Assembly: GCF_013362995.1 (NCBI RefSeq)
Contig: NZ_JABWDV010000403.1
Location: 1 to 33,882 of the forward strand
Direction of reading: 5' to 3'
Origin: Streptomyces sp. TRM64462
Lineage (GTDB): Bacteria > Actinomycetota > Actinomycetes > Streptomycetales > Streptomycetaceae
DNA: 33,882 bases
Program-made: the position numbers and the translations under genes
Notes under the pieces: generated by a model
The model's input: the letters and a program-made list of their open reading frames with translations, nothing else
The model's database searches: none
What the model was told of the DNA's origin: nothing
Part shown: piece after piece, positions 1-7,908 of the stretch
How the letters are laid out: each line of letters starts with the position of its first letter
How positions within the stretch are numbered: position 1 is the first letter of the stretch

Positions 1-921
1 CGGGTCGCGGACGAGCAGCCCCCGCAGGTCGTCGAGGCCCGTGGCCAGCAGCCGCACGACGCGCGAGTCGTCGCCCTCGGCCCGCGCCTCCAGCAGGCTC
101 TGGCCGCTGCTGCGGGCGGCCGGGCGTACCGCACGCCCCGTGTGGACGCGCAGTTCGACAGTGCGGGCCGCCCCGGCGTCGAGGGCCATCTCCCAGCGCA
201 ACAGGCCGGCCGAGGCGAGGGCGTCCTTGGGGGCGGGGTCGGCGGTGACGACGGTCTCGGCTCCGTCCGGTGCCGACCAGCGCAGTCCGGAGCCGTGGAC
301 GGTGGCCCGCAGTTCCGGTCCGGGCCGGCCGGCGGCGACGGCGCCCAGTGCGGCGAGGTCGGTGCCGAGGGCGAGTTCGACGGGGAGGCGGAGCGGGCGG
401 CCCGTCGCGTTGCGCAGGGTGATCCGTTCGGTGCCGTTCGCGTCCCGTGAGCGTTCCACGGTGACGCCGGGGTCCGGCCCGGGGTCGGCGGGGGTGCGGA
501 CGGCGGCGACGAACCGGGCGCGGTCGGCGGACAGCATCCGGCCCTGGAGGGTGATCGGCTCACGGTCGAACACGCGGAGTCGGCAGCGGGACAGGAGCCG
601 TCGGCCCGACCGGTACACGCCTTCGAGTCCCTGGCCGGTGAGCTGGCCGTGCTCCGCCGAGATCGCCAGACAGGGGAGGGCGACACAGACCAGGGCGTCG
701 TGCAGGGACGGCAGTTCACCGGTCCTGGCGGCCGACTGCGGCGGCGGGCCCTGACCGGCGGCTGACGACGGCCTGGCGCGGGCACCGACAGGCTGAGCCG
801 GTGCGGTGCCCGCGGGGTGAGCGGGGGCGGTGCCCGCAGGATGTGCGGGTGCGATGCCTGCGGGGTGAGCGGGTGCGGTGCCCGCTGTGCGGTGTGTGAA
901 AGGGGGGACGGTGAAGTCCAT
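1..921 (-). CDS. Glycogen debranching N-terminal domain protein (amylo-alpha-1,6-glucosidase type), C-terminus off window
   Basis: An open minus-strand frame runs from an ATG at 921 to the window edge without a stop (307 codons visible). From about residue 69 it matches the N-terminal beta-sandwich domain of bacterial debranching-enzyme-like proteins (GDE_N_bis type). Supporting stretches are a short hydrophobic strand, the segment GQLTGQGLEGVYRSGRRLL, a strand with REPITLQGRML, and a later DDSRVVRLLATGLDDLRGLL near the edge that normally leads into the (alpha/alpha)6 catalytic domain. That catalytic part is outside the window. Residues 13-44 are four copies of an AGTAPAHP-type octapeptide and look unstructured. 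No strong ribosome binding site precedes 921, so a later start is possible. Family assignment is by recognised sequence pattern; the substrate is not determined. Confidence 0.72.
   Translation of the reverse strand, partial: MDFTVPPFTHRTAGTAPAHPAGIAPAHPAGTAPAHPAGTAPAQPVGARARPSSAAGQGPPPQSAARTGELPSLHDALVCVALPCLAISAEHGQLTGQGLEGVYRSGRRLLSRCRLRVFDREPITLQGRMLSADRARFVAAVRTPADPGPDPGVTVERSRDANGTERITLRNATGRPLRLPVELALGTDLAALGAVAAGRPGPELRATVHGSGLRWSAPDGAETVVTADPAPKDALASAGLLRWEMALDAGAARTVELRVHTGRAVRPAARSSGQSLLEARAEGDDSRVVRLLATGLDDLRGLLVRDP
790..885 (-). repeat. Four tandem 24-bp coding repeats
   Basis: Four in-frame 24-bp units encode AGTAPAHP, AGIAPAHP, AGTAPAHP and AGTAPAQP at the N-terminus of the debranching-type protein. 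Because the unit is a multiple of three, gain or loss of copies keeps the frame. Confidence 0.8.
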
Positions 922-1036
922 GGATCGTCTGCTGAGCCTTCTGTGCGCTCCGGACAGCCGCTGGAGGTACGGCGGCACGGGTCGGGCGACTCCGCCACAG
1001 ACGTGAACGGCGGTACACGGGCCCGGGTCACGGGCC

Positions 1037-2866
1037 TCACCGTGTGCTCCCCGGACCGGTCTCCGCCGGCCCGCCACGCCGCACCGCGTCCGCGGCACCG
1101 CCCCGCCCCGGGACCTGCGGCCGGCGCGCGGTCCGGCCACGCGACCCGCCGAGACCGGCCCCGGTACCAGGCCTCGTACCCTGCGGGACCTTCGGCCCGG
1201 CACCGTCCGCGCCGGCACCGGACCCCGCTGAGGCCCCGTCGGCCGGCCGTACCCGGCGCAGCCGCAGGCGCCGCCGCGTACCGCGCGGACCGGCCCCCCG
1301 CGAGCCGGTCGCACGGGCTGCGACCGCGCGGGTGCCGGGCCGGGCCGCGGTGCCGGTCGCCTCCCGGGCGGCGGCCGTGCGCCGTTCCCGTTCGGCGCGC
1401 AGGCACTGGCGCAGGGACTCCGGGTCGAGCTGCTCGTTGCACGCCTGGTGGAGGAGGCGGGCGAACACGTACTCGGTGTCCGCTTCCAGCGCGAGGCCCA
1501 GCGCCACGCGGGCGCTGGGCTCGTCGCCCGTCGACCAGGCGACCCAGCCCGCGAGGGTCAGGGGTGCGGCGGCGTGCTCGCTGTAGGCTCCGACGCAGCG
1601 GCGGGCCAGGGCGCGCCAGAGCCGCAGCGCGCGCTCCGCCTCGGGGCCCTCCATCCATTCGGCGGCGCGGTCCCGCGTGAGCCGGTCCTGGAGGCCGACG
1701 ATCAGTACGGCGGCCTCCTCGTGCGTGATGAGCGCGTCGTCGGCGGCGTCGGCTGCCACCGGATCCACGAGCGCGGGCAGCGCCCCGAGGCGGTCGATGA
1801 CCGCGCCCGCCAGCCGGATCGTCTCGTCCCGCACCTGCTCGCAGCCCTGCGTGCCGATCATCCGGTGCACCAGTGCGGCACTCGCCGCGTCCAGGGCACG
1901 CGTCTGGTCGGCCGCCGTCGCGGTGCTCCAGGGCTTCAGGCGGGCCTCCATGTCCCGCAGGGAGCCGCGCACGTGGATGCCCGCGTAGGCGGCGGCCGCC
2001 GCCATCACCGACGTACCGGGCGGGGCGAGTTCGCTGCCCTCGGGCGGGCAGCAGTCGCTGTCGGGGCAGCAGTACGACCAGAACCTGCCCCCGGAGATGC
2101 ACAGCGCCTCGTACACGGGGACATCGAGGGCGCCGCACGCGGTGCGCAGCTTCTGGGCGAGCGGCCGCAGCCGTTCCATCACCCGCCGGCCGTCCTCGCC
2201 GTCCGCCGGGTCCTGGCAGAGGAAGACGACGATCCCGTCCGGTCGCGCGCCGCGTCGTTCGCTCCCCTCCACCAGGCACTCGGCGAGCTGCTCGGCGACG
2301 GGGGCCCATTCGCGTGGCGAGTGGGGAATGCCCAGCCGCAGCCGGCCCCCGAAGCGGCCCCGCTCTCCGTGCAGGGCGAGGAGGACCACGCTGTCGCTCG
2401 GGTGGAACCCGAACATGTACGGGAGTGCGTCGGCCAGTTCCGCGGGGCAGCGCAGGGTGATCTGCGGCTCATCGGCGAACCCGGCGGACCGGTCGGGCAG
2501 ACCGCCGCCCCTGGATCCCGAAGTACCGGCGGGGCCGGCGGGCGGCATCGCGGTGAGGCCGCGTTCGCCGTCGCGGTCACGCTCGCGGGCAGGGGGTTCG
2601 GTCGGACAGGTCGGGTGGCTCGGGTAGGTGGGGCAGGTCGGGGATGTCGCGGATGTCGGGTGGGTCATGCCGGACGCGCCCGTGCTGTCGTCCGCGTCCG
2701 TCCTCTCCTTGCGGGTGTCGGTGCTGTCGTCCGCGTCCGTCCTCTCCTTGCGGGTGTCGGTGCTGTCGTCCGTGTCGGTCGTCTCCGTGCGGGTCTGGGG
2801 CACGTGCGTGCGGGGGGACGTCGGCATGGCGTCGTCGGGACCGGTGATGTCGTCGCGCTCGTTCAT
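1037..2866 (-). CDS. DUF4192 domain-containing protein
   Basis: This 609-residue protein is chosen from ATG 2866, which gives the N-terminus MNERDDITG; a longer frame to 2983 would overlap the inverted repeat of the divergent promoter. Residues 1-130 are hydrophilic and low-complexity, with a 13-residue repeat (TDTRKERTDADDS). Residues about 136-500 match the actinobacterial DUF4192 family: ITLRCPAELADALPYMFGF, HPSDSVVLLAL, a cysteine cluster CCPDSDCCPPEG, and a helical C-terminal half ending AWSTGDEPSARVALGLALEAD. The last 110 residues are Arg/Gly/Ala-rich and not recognisable. The biochemical role of DUF4192 is unknown. It is divergent from recQ across 173 bp and lies upstream of the debranching-type gene on the same strand, 115 bp apart. 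Confidence 0.85.
   Translation of the reverse strand: MNERDDITGPDDAMPTSPRTHVPQTRTETTDTDDSTDTRKERTDADDSTDTRKERTDADDSTGASGMTHPTSATSPTCPTYPSHPTCPTEPPARERDRDGERGLTAMPPAGPAGTSGSRGGGLPDRSAGFADEPQITLRCPAELADALPYMFGFHPSDSVVLLALHGERGRFGGRLRLGIPHSPREWAPVAEQLAECLVEGSERRGARPDGIVVFLCQDPADGEDGRRVMERLRPLAQKLRTACGALDVPVYEALCISGGRFWSYCCPDSDCCPPEGSELAPPGTSVMAAAAAYAGIHVRGSLRDMEARLKPWSTATAADQTRALDAASAALVHRMIGTQGCEQVRDETIRLAGAVIDRLGALPALVDPVAADAADDALITHEEAAVLIVGLQDRLTRDRAAEWMEGPEAERALRLWRALARRCVGAYSEHAAAPLTLAGWVAWSTGDEPSARVALGLALEADTEYVFARLLHQACNEQLDPESLRQCLRAERERRTAAAREATGTAARPGTRAVAARATGSRGAGPRGTRRRLRLRRVRPADGASAGSGAGADGAGPKVPQGTRPGTGAGLGGSRGRTARRPQVPGRGGAADAVRRGGPAETGPGSTR
2682..2796 (-). repeat. 39-bp tandem repeat inside the DUF4192 gene
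   Basis: Positions 2682-2720 and 2721-2759 are two identical 39-bp units, followed by a degraded third copy to about 2796. Each encodes a charged 13-residue unit (TDTRKERTDADDS). This part of the protein is probably a disordered linker whose copy number may vary between strains. Confidence 0.85.
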
Positions 2867-2897
2867 GGCACGACCGTCCCGTGGACCCGGGCACCCC

Positions 2898-2955
2898 GTC
2901 GACCCCTGTGGAAAACGCTCGGGAGCCGGATCCTGCCCCGTCCACAGGGGTCGAC
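2898..2955. promoter_or_regulatory. Perfect 15-bp inverted repeat with DnaA-box-like arms
   Basis: GTCGACCCCTGTGGA (2898-2912) and TCCACAGGGGTCGAC (2941-2955) are exact reverse complements separated by 28 bp. Read on the minus strand the left arm contains TTTTCCACA, which fits the classical DnaA-box pattern TTWTNCACA. The right arm contains CCGTCCACA, which fits the looser Streptomyces DnaA-box form. The element lies between the divergent DUF4192 and recQ starts, so it may be an operator or DnaA site for one or both genes. The repeat is seen directly; its function is inferred. Confidence 0.6.
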
Positions 2956-3039
2956 AAAGGCGGTGCGGGGCCGCTACGTGCACGCCGCCTTCCGGCGGTC
3001 CGTTCGCCCGGTGTCAGTGCGGTGCTGTTCCATGTGGGC

Positions 3040-5211
3040 ATGGAGCACACGAACCACGGAGACCTCCGGGCGTCCGCCGATGCCGTACTCGCCCGCCTCG
3101 TCGGTGACGCCACCAGCGCGGCCAGGCTGCGCGAGGATCAGTGGCGGGCGATCGAGGCGCTCGTCGCGCACGGCAGACGTGCCCTGGTCGTGCAGCGCAC
3201 GGGCTGGGGCAAGTCGGCCGTGTATTTCGTGGCCACCTCACTGCTGCGGGCCCGGGGCGCCGGCCCCACGGTGATCGTCTCACCGCTCCTGGCACTGATG
3301 CGGAACCAGGTGGAGTCCGCCGCCCGAGCCGGCATCCACGCCCGGACCATCAACTCGTCCAACACGGAGGAGTGGGACGCCGTCCAGGAGGAGATCGCCG
3401 CAGGCACGGTCGACGTGCTGCTCGTGTCCCCGGAGCGGCTCAACAACCCCGACTTCCGCGATCAGGTGCTTCCCCGGCTGGCCGCGGCGACAGGACTCCT
3501 CGTGGTCGACGAGGCGCACTGCATCTCGGACTGGGGGCACGACTTCCGCCCCGACTATCGACGCCTGCGCACCATGCTGGCGGAGCTGCCGCCGGGCGTG
3601 CCTGTCCTGGCGACGACCGCCACGGCCAACGCGCGCGTGACGGCGGACGTCGCCGAGCAGCTCGGCACGGGGGCCGGCACGGACGCCCTGGTGCTGCGCG
3701 GGCCGCTGGACCGCGAGAGCCTCAGCCTCGGGGTGATCCGGCTCCCGGACGCGGCGCACCGCCTGGCCTGGCTGGCCGATCACCTGGAGGAGCTGCCGGG
3801 CTCCGGGATCGTCTACACGCTGACGGTCGCGGCGGCCGAGGAGGTCGCCGCGCATCTGCGCCAGTGCGGACACGCCGTCGCCTCGTACACGGGCCGCACG
3901 GAGAACGCGGACCGCCGGCAGGCCGAGGACGACCTGCTGGCCAACCGTGTCAAGGCGCTGGTCGCCACGTCCGCGCTGGGCATGGGCTTCGATAAGCCGG
4001 ATCTGGGATTCGTGGTGCACCTCGGATCGCCCTCCTCCCCCATCGCGTACTACCAGCAGGTGGGGCGCGCGGGCCGCGGTGTGGAGCACGCCGAGGTGCT
4101 GCTCCTGCCGGGCCCCGAGGACGAGGCGATCTGGAAGTACTTCGCGTCCGTGGCCTTCCCGCCCGAGGAGCAGGTGCGGCGCACCCTGGACGTCCTGGCG
4201 CGCGCGGACGGGCCCCTGTCGCTGCCCGCCCTGGAGCCGCTGGTCGAGCTGCGGCGCACGCGCCTGGAGACCATGCTCAAGGTCCTCGACGTGGACGGTG
4301 CGGTACGCCGTGTGAAGGGCGGCTGGGTCAGCACGGGCCGCCCCTGGTCGTACGACACGGAGCGGTACGCGTGGGTGGAGCGGCAGCGCGCGGCCGAGCA
4401 GCAGGCGATGCGGGACTACGTGGCGGCCGGCGGCTGCCGCATGGAGTTCCTGCGGCGGCAGCTGGACGACGAGGAGGCGGCGCCGTGCGGCCGCTGCGAC
4501 AACTGCGCCGGGCCGCGTTTCGACGCGAAGGTGTCGGCGTCCACGCTGGACACGGCCAGGGGTGAGCTGAACAGGCCGGGCGTGGAGGTGGAGCCGCGCC
4601 GGATGTGGCCGACGGGGCTCGCGGCCGTGGGCATCGACCTGAAGGGGCGTATCCCCGCCGGGGAGCAGGCGTTCCCGGGTCGTGCCCTGGGGCGGCTGTC
4701 CGACATCGGCTGGGGCAACAGGCTGCGGCCGATGCTGGCGGAACGGGCACCGGACGGGCAGGTTCCGGACGATGTGCTGGACGCGGTGGTGCGCGTCCTG
4801 GCCGACTGGGCCAGGGGGCCCGGCGGCTGGGCGTCCGGCGGTCCGGAGGCGCCGCCGCGCCCCGCGGGGGTCGTCACGCTGCCGTCGCGCGGCCGTCCGC
4901 AGCTGGTGGGTTCGCTGGGTGCCCGGATCGCCGAGGTGGGCCGGATGCCGCTGCTGGGCTCCCTCGCGTACGTACCGGAGGCCGAAGACATCCGGATCTC
5001 ACGGACCAACAGCGCGCAGCGGCTGTCCGGGCTGCACCGGGCCCTGGAGGTGCCGCCGGACGTCGCCGGGCGGATGGCGTCGCTGGGCGGCCCCGTCCTG
5101 CTGGTCGACGACTACGCGGACAGCGGCTGGACGCTCGCGGTGGCGGCGCGGCTGCTGCGCCGGGCCGGAGCCGAGGGGGTGTTTCCGCTGGTCCTGGCCG
5201 TGGCGGGCTGA
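3040..5211 (+). CDS. recQ: RecQ-family ATP-dependent DNA helicase with C-terminal PRTase-like domain
   Basis: The 723-residue product is a superfamily 2 3'-5' helicase. It shows Walker A TGWGKS (about residues 54-59), the DEAH box in VVDEAHCISDWGHDFRPDYRRL (DEAH at 157-160), the ATTATAN motif III and the YYQQVGRAGRG motif VI. A RecQ zinc-binding cluster follows (GGCRMEF then PCGRCDNC, four cysteines). The last 40 residues contain VLLVDDYADSGWT, which resembles the PRPP-binding loop of phosphoribosyltransferases, so the C-terminus departs from the HRDC layout of E. coli RecQ. Start ATG 3040 is preferred because the conserved region begins there; an in-frame GTG at 2881 would add 53 unrelated residues and read through the inverted repeat. 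No clear Shine-Dalgarno is present at 3040, so the start is uncertain. Confidence 0.92.
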   Translation: MEHTNHGDLRASADAVLARLVGDATSAARLREDQWRAIEALVAHGRRALVVQRTGWGKSAVYFVATSLLRARGAGPTVIVSPLLALMRNQVESAARAGIHARTINSSNTEEWDAVQEEIAAGTVDVLLVSPERLNNPDFRDQVLPRLAAATGLLVVDEAHCISDWGHDFRPDYRRLRTMLAELPPGVPVLATTATANARVTADVAEQLGTGAGTDALVLRGPLDRESLSLGVIRLPDAAHRLAWLADHLEELPGSGIVYTLTVAAAEEVAAHLRQCGHAVASYTGRTENADRRQAEDDLLANRVKALVATSALGMGFDKPDLGFVVHLGSPSSPIAYYQQVGRAGRGVEHAEVLLLPGPEDEAIWKYFASVAFPPEEQVRRTLDVLARADGPLSLPALEPLVELRRTRLETMLKVLDVDGAVRRVKGGWVSTGRPWSYDTERYAWVERQRAAEQQAMRDYVAAGGCRMEFLRRQLDDEEAAPCGRCDNCAGPRFDAKVSASTLDTARGELNRPGVEVEPRRMWPTGLAAVGIDLKGRIPAGEQAFPGRALGRLSDIGWGNRLRPMLAERAPDGQVPDDVLDAVVRVLADWARGPGGWASGGPEAPPRPAGVVTLPSRGRPQLVGSLGARIAEVGRMPLLGSLAYVPEAEDIRISRTNSAQRLSGLHRALEVPPDVAGRMASLGGPVLLVDDYADSGWTLAVAARLLRRAGAEGVFPLVLAVAG

Positions 5212-5459
5212 AGCGCGTCAAAGCGGGTTGAGGCCGGTTGAGGCGGCTGAAAAACGGAATTCGTGCGGCCGGGAATTGGGTGTCATACCGCCGCATTCCC
5301 GTCAGCGGCCCCAATTGCTCGTTGCCGCCCGCCCGCACCGCCCGCAAGAATTGGATTCCGCCCCCGCAGCACGGCCGTTCGCGGTCCTGAAGGGCTGTGT
5401 CGCGGTGCGCCCGCACCCGACCCTGCCCGCTCTGTGGGCGCGTATGCGAAGGGAGGACC

Positions 5460-6086
5460 GTGACCTTCGGATTCGCTCCGTCCGCAGCCACTTCGTTCAC
5501 CGCACCAGCCGCTTCCGCCAGCCGTCTCGCCCGCGTTCTGGAGCCGGCCGAGTGGTCAGCGGCCGGAATTCCCTTGCTGCGCAATCCCCGTGACCTCGTG
5601 ACAGGTCTGCACGCCCGCCACCGGCCGAGGCCCGCGACGGCGGTCGTCGCCGTACTCGACCACGAGGAACGGCTCGCCGCCAGCGCGTCGTTCACACCCC
5701 GGCCGGTCGCGGCGGACGGCTGGGAGTTCCGCAACGCGCTGCTGGCCCATCTGCGCCGCGTCGTTCCGCACGATCTGCGGCGCCGCACCCCGGTACGTAC
5801 CGCTGTGCTGCTCTACTGCCGTGACGGCGACGAGCGCTGGACGGAGGAGGACGGGGCGTGGATGTGGGGGCTGCGGGACGCCTGCACCCTCCACGGCCTG
5901 CGCTGCGGTGCGTACATCACGCTGACGCGCGGGGGCTGGCAGGTGCTGGGTGAGGGCCGCGGCGGGCGGAGCCCCCACTCGGCCTCGCCCCCGGTCGACC
6001 TGGCGGACGCCGCGACGGAGGACCACCCGGCGCCCCGCAGGGCCAGCGGCGCCGCCGAGCCGCTGCGGCGCACGGCGGCACGCTGA
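5460..6086 (+). CDS. Conserved hypothetical protein, possible degenerate RadC/JAB-like domain
   Basis: GTG 5460 is chosen because AAGGGAGG lies directly upstream (5449-5456), giving 208 residues beginning MTFGFAPSA. The central part (GLHARHRP, ATAVVAVLDHEERLAASASF, RTAVLLYCRDGDERWTEED, GLRDACTLHGLRCGAYITL, GGWQVLGEG) recalls the strand-helix order of RadC-type JAB domains. However, the positions of the zinc-binding HxH are Tyr and Arg. If the match is real, the protein is not a JAB metalloprotease. The C-terminal 40 residues are low-complexity. The gene stands alone between recQ and a convergent gene. I do not recognise a named function; the family comparison is my own inference from pattern and not a search result. 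Confidence 0.7.
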   Translation: MTFGFAPSAATSFTAPAASASRLARVLEPAEWSAAGIPLLRNPRDLVTGLHARHRPRPATAVVAVLDHEERLAASASFTPRPVAADGWEFRNALLAHLRRVVPHDLRRRTPVRTAVLLYCRDGDERWTEEDGAWMWGLRDACTLHGLRCGAYITLTRGGWQVLGEGRGGRSPHSASPPVDLADAATEDHPAPRRASGAAEPLRRTAAR

Positions 6087-6158
6087 TCCGCTGCGGCGCA
6101 CCGGCGGCACGCTGAGCCCGTACGTCAGACGGGCGTACGTCAGAGGCCGTACGTCAGA
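6061..6158. repeat. Tandem duplication of the gene end plus three CGTACGTCAGA repeats
   Basis: The last 26 bp of the upstream plus-strand gene, including its TGA (6061-6086), are repeated with one extra C at 6089-6115. This is followed by CGTACGTCAGA at 6119-6129, 6134-6144 and 6148-6158. The third copy runs into the end of the convergent gene. No classical hairpin terminator was seen here; the block looks like slippage-derived repeats between convergent genes. Confidence 0.75.
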
Positions 6159-6819
6159 CAGCCGTGCCGAGCACGGCGTTGATCCGCTGCGGGTCGCCGC
6201 AGACGATCAGCAGCGCACCGGCGCGGTTCATGGCTGCGGGCAGGGCACGGACGGCCGTGGCGTCGTCGCCGCCGTTGAGCGCGACCACCACCACGGGGCG
6301 CGTCGAGGCGCGCTCCACGGTGGCCGCGTCCGCGAAGAACACGTCGTCGCGGGCGTCGTGCTGCGCCCAGTAGGACGTTTCACCGAAGGACAGCTCGTGC
6401 GTCGCCCAAGGGTGCTGCTCGCCGGTGGTGAACACGAGGATGTCGCCGGGAGCGCGGCCGCTCTCCAGCAGGAGGTCGATCGCCTCCTCGGCGGCGTCGA
6501 GTGCACCCTTCGCCGGGGCGGGGATCAGCTGGATCTGCGGCTGGGCCCGCTCCGACGCGGAACGATTCTCCTGCCGTGGCGACTGCTGGGCCTGCGGCTG
6601 GGGCTGCGGCTTCGGCTGCTGCCCGGCCGCGGCCTGCGGGCGCGGCGCGGACGGCGTGGGCCTGGCGGGGCCGGGGCCGGGGCTGCCGGGACGGGGCGAG
6701 GCCGCGGAACGCGGGCCGGGTACGGGACGGGGGGTCGGCGCGGGACGGCCTGCGGCCGGCGTGGCGCGGGGACCCTGGGCACTCTCGTGAATCTGAGGCT
6801 CCTCGGGGATGAGAGGCAT
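6154..6819 (-). CDS. Conserved hypothetical protein with proline-rich N-terminus
   Basis: ATG 6819 gives 221 residues starting MPLIPEEPQIHESAQ. Residues 15-95 are Pro/Ala/Gln-rich and probably disordered (QQPKPQPQPQAQQSPRQ). The folded C-terminal 115 residues contain GALDAAEEAIDLLLESGRAP, GDILVFTTGEQHPW, DDVFFADAATVERA, RPVVVVALNGG and ALLIVCGDPQRI. The last motifs recall the C-terminal motor region of superfamily 1 helicases (strands followed by an Arg-containing helix), but no Walker A or B motif is present, so ATPase activity is not expected. An AT-rich stretch GATACATATGCATTT immediately precedes the ATG and no ribosome binding site is visible. It is the downstream neighbour of rnhB on the same strand, 97 bp apart. 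Confidence 0.75.
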   Translation of the reverse strand: MPLIPEEPQIHESAQGPRATPAAGRPAPTPRPVPGPRSAASPRPGSPGPGPARPTPSAPRPQAAAGQQPKPQPQPQAQQSPRQENRSASERAQPQIQLIPAPAKGALDAAEEAIDLLLESGRAPGDILVFTTGEQHPWATHELSFGETSYWAQHDARDDVFFADAATVERASTRPVVVVALNGGDDATAVRALPAAMNRAGALLIVCGDPQRINAVLGTAV

Positions 6820-6916
6820 AAATGCATATGTATCAAACGCCGCTGCGCGAGGCATCGGCGGGTCGCTTGTGCGTGCGGTCCCAGCGGCTCGGCGGCCACC
6901 GCGACCTGGCGGAGGG

Positions 6917-7627
6917 TCAGAAGTCGAAGCCGAGCTGGCCCCCGCTTTCCAGTGCGTCGGCGTCCGGGGAGACCCGGACCTTCCTGAGGTGCCGCCACCG
7001 GGGCAGCGCGTCCATGTACGCCCAGGACACGCGGTGATACGGAGTGGGACCCCACTCCACGAGCGCCGCCTTGTGCACGGGCGACGGGTAGCCGGCGTTG
7101 TCGGCGAACGCGAAGGGCGCGCACACGTCGGAATGCGCCTCCAGTTCGGCCATCATCGCGTCCCGCCGCACCTTGGCGATCACGGAGGCGGCCGCCACCG
7201 CGACACACGACTGGTCACCCTTGATCACCGTACGGACCTGCCAGGGGTCCCCGAGGTAGTCGTGCTTGCCATCGAGGATCACCGCGTCCGGCCGCACCGG
7301 AAGGGCGTCCAGCGCCCGTACGGCGGCCAGCCGCAGCGCGGCGGTCATACCGAGCTGGTCGATCTCCTCCGCCGAGGCGTGCCCCAGCGCGTGGGCCGTG
7401 ACCCACTTCTCGAGCTCCGCGGCCAGTTCACCGCGGCGCTTGGGAGTGAGGAGCTTGGAGTCGGTCAGTCCGGTCGGCGGCCGGCGCAGTCCTGTGACGG
7501 CGGCGCAGACCGTGACGGGACCTGCCCACGCCCCGCGTCCGACCTCGTCGACACCGGCGATGATCTTGGCGCCGGTTGTCGCTCGGATCGAGCGCTCGAC
7601 GGTGTGGGTGGGTGGTTCGTACGGCAT
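6917..7627 (-). CDS. rnhB: Ribonuclease HII
   Basis: This 236-residue enzyme cleaves RNA in RNA-DNA hybrids and 5' of single ribonucleotides in DNA. The catalytic carboxylates are visible: [10 protein letters not shown] (Asp-Glu), ILDGKHDYL (Asp) and [12 protein letters not shown] (Asp). The GWAGP-type loop GAWAGPV and the [11 protein letters not shown] segment are typical of the family, and length is normal. ATG 7627 is chosen because the longer open frame upstream is not RNase HII-like. There is no Shine-Dalgarno, and a promoter-like pair lies so close that the mRNA may be leaderless. It may be cotranscribed with the hypothetical gene downstream. Confidence 0.95.
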   Translation of the reverse strand: MPYEPPTHTVERSIRATTGAKIIAGVDEVGRGAWAGPVTVCAAVTGLRRPPTGLTDSKLLTPKRRGELAAELEKWVTAHALGHASAEEIDQLGMTAALRLAAVRALDALPVRPDAVILDGKHDYLGDPWQVRTVIKGDQSCVAVAAASVIAKVRRDAMMAELEAHSDVCAPFAFADNAGYPSPVHKAALVEWGPTPYHRVSWAYMDALPRWRHLRKVRVSPDADALESGGQLGFDF

Positions 7628-7637
7628 GGCGCCTGAC

Positions 7638-7665
7638 AGGTTACGCGGCCGGTCCCCTCCCGCAA
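7638..7665 (-). promoter_or_regulatory. Candidate rnhB promoter giving a near-leaderless mRNA
   Basis: On the minus strand TTGCGG (7665-7660) and TAACCT (7643-7638) are separated by 16 nt. The expected start site falls only about 3-4 nt before the ATG at 7627, which would explain the lack of a ribosome binding site. Confidence 0.4.
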
Positions 7666-7908
7666 CACCCGGATTGGCATTCTGTGCCGCGCCACACTCG
7701 GAGACGGCCCGCCCGACCGGGCATACGAGAAGTCGCGACGGCGGCGGGACAGTGCTCACCACCGCCGCACTGCTCCCATCCTATGTCCGCCCTAGGTCCG
7801 CTTCCGCACCCGCCGGACAGCCCGCCCGACAGCCTGCCAGACCAGCCTCCCAGGCCAGCCCGGTGCGTGAAGTGTCAAGCAACGCAACAGTCCTGGAAGG
7901 CGGACAGT

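Noticed and set aside
41..754. Plus-strand open frame at the left edge
   Set aside because: Ser/Arg-rich translation without domain features; the minus strand has a continuous frame with debranching-enzyme N-terminal motifs.
1037..1380. Frameshift in the C-terminal part of the DUF4192 gene
   Set aside because: The tail is Arg/Gly/Ala-rich and unusual, but no alternative frame gives recognisable family sequence, so no lesion can be shown.
5274..5316. AATTGGG / CCCAATT inverted repeat downstream of recQ
   Set aside because: Only 7 bp with a 29-nt loop; likely chance in a locally AT-richer stretch.
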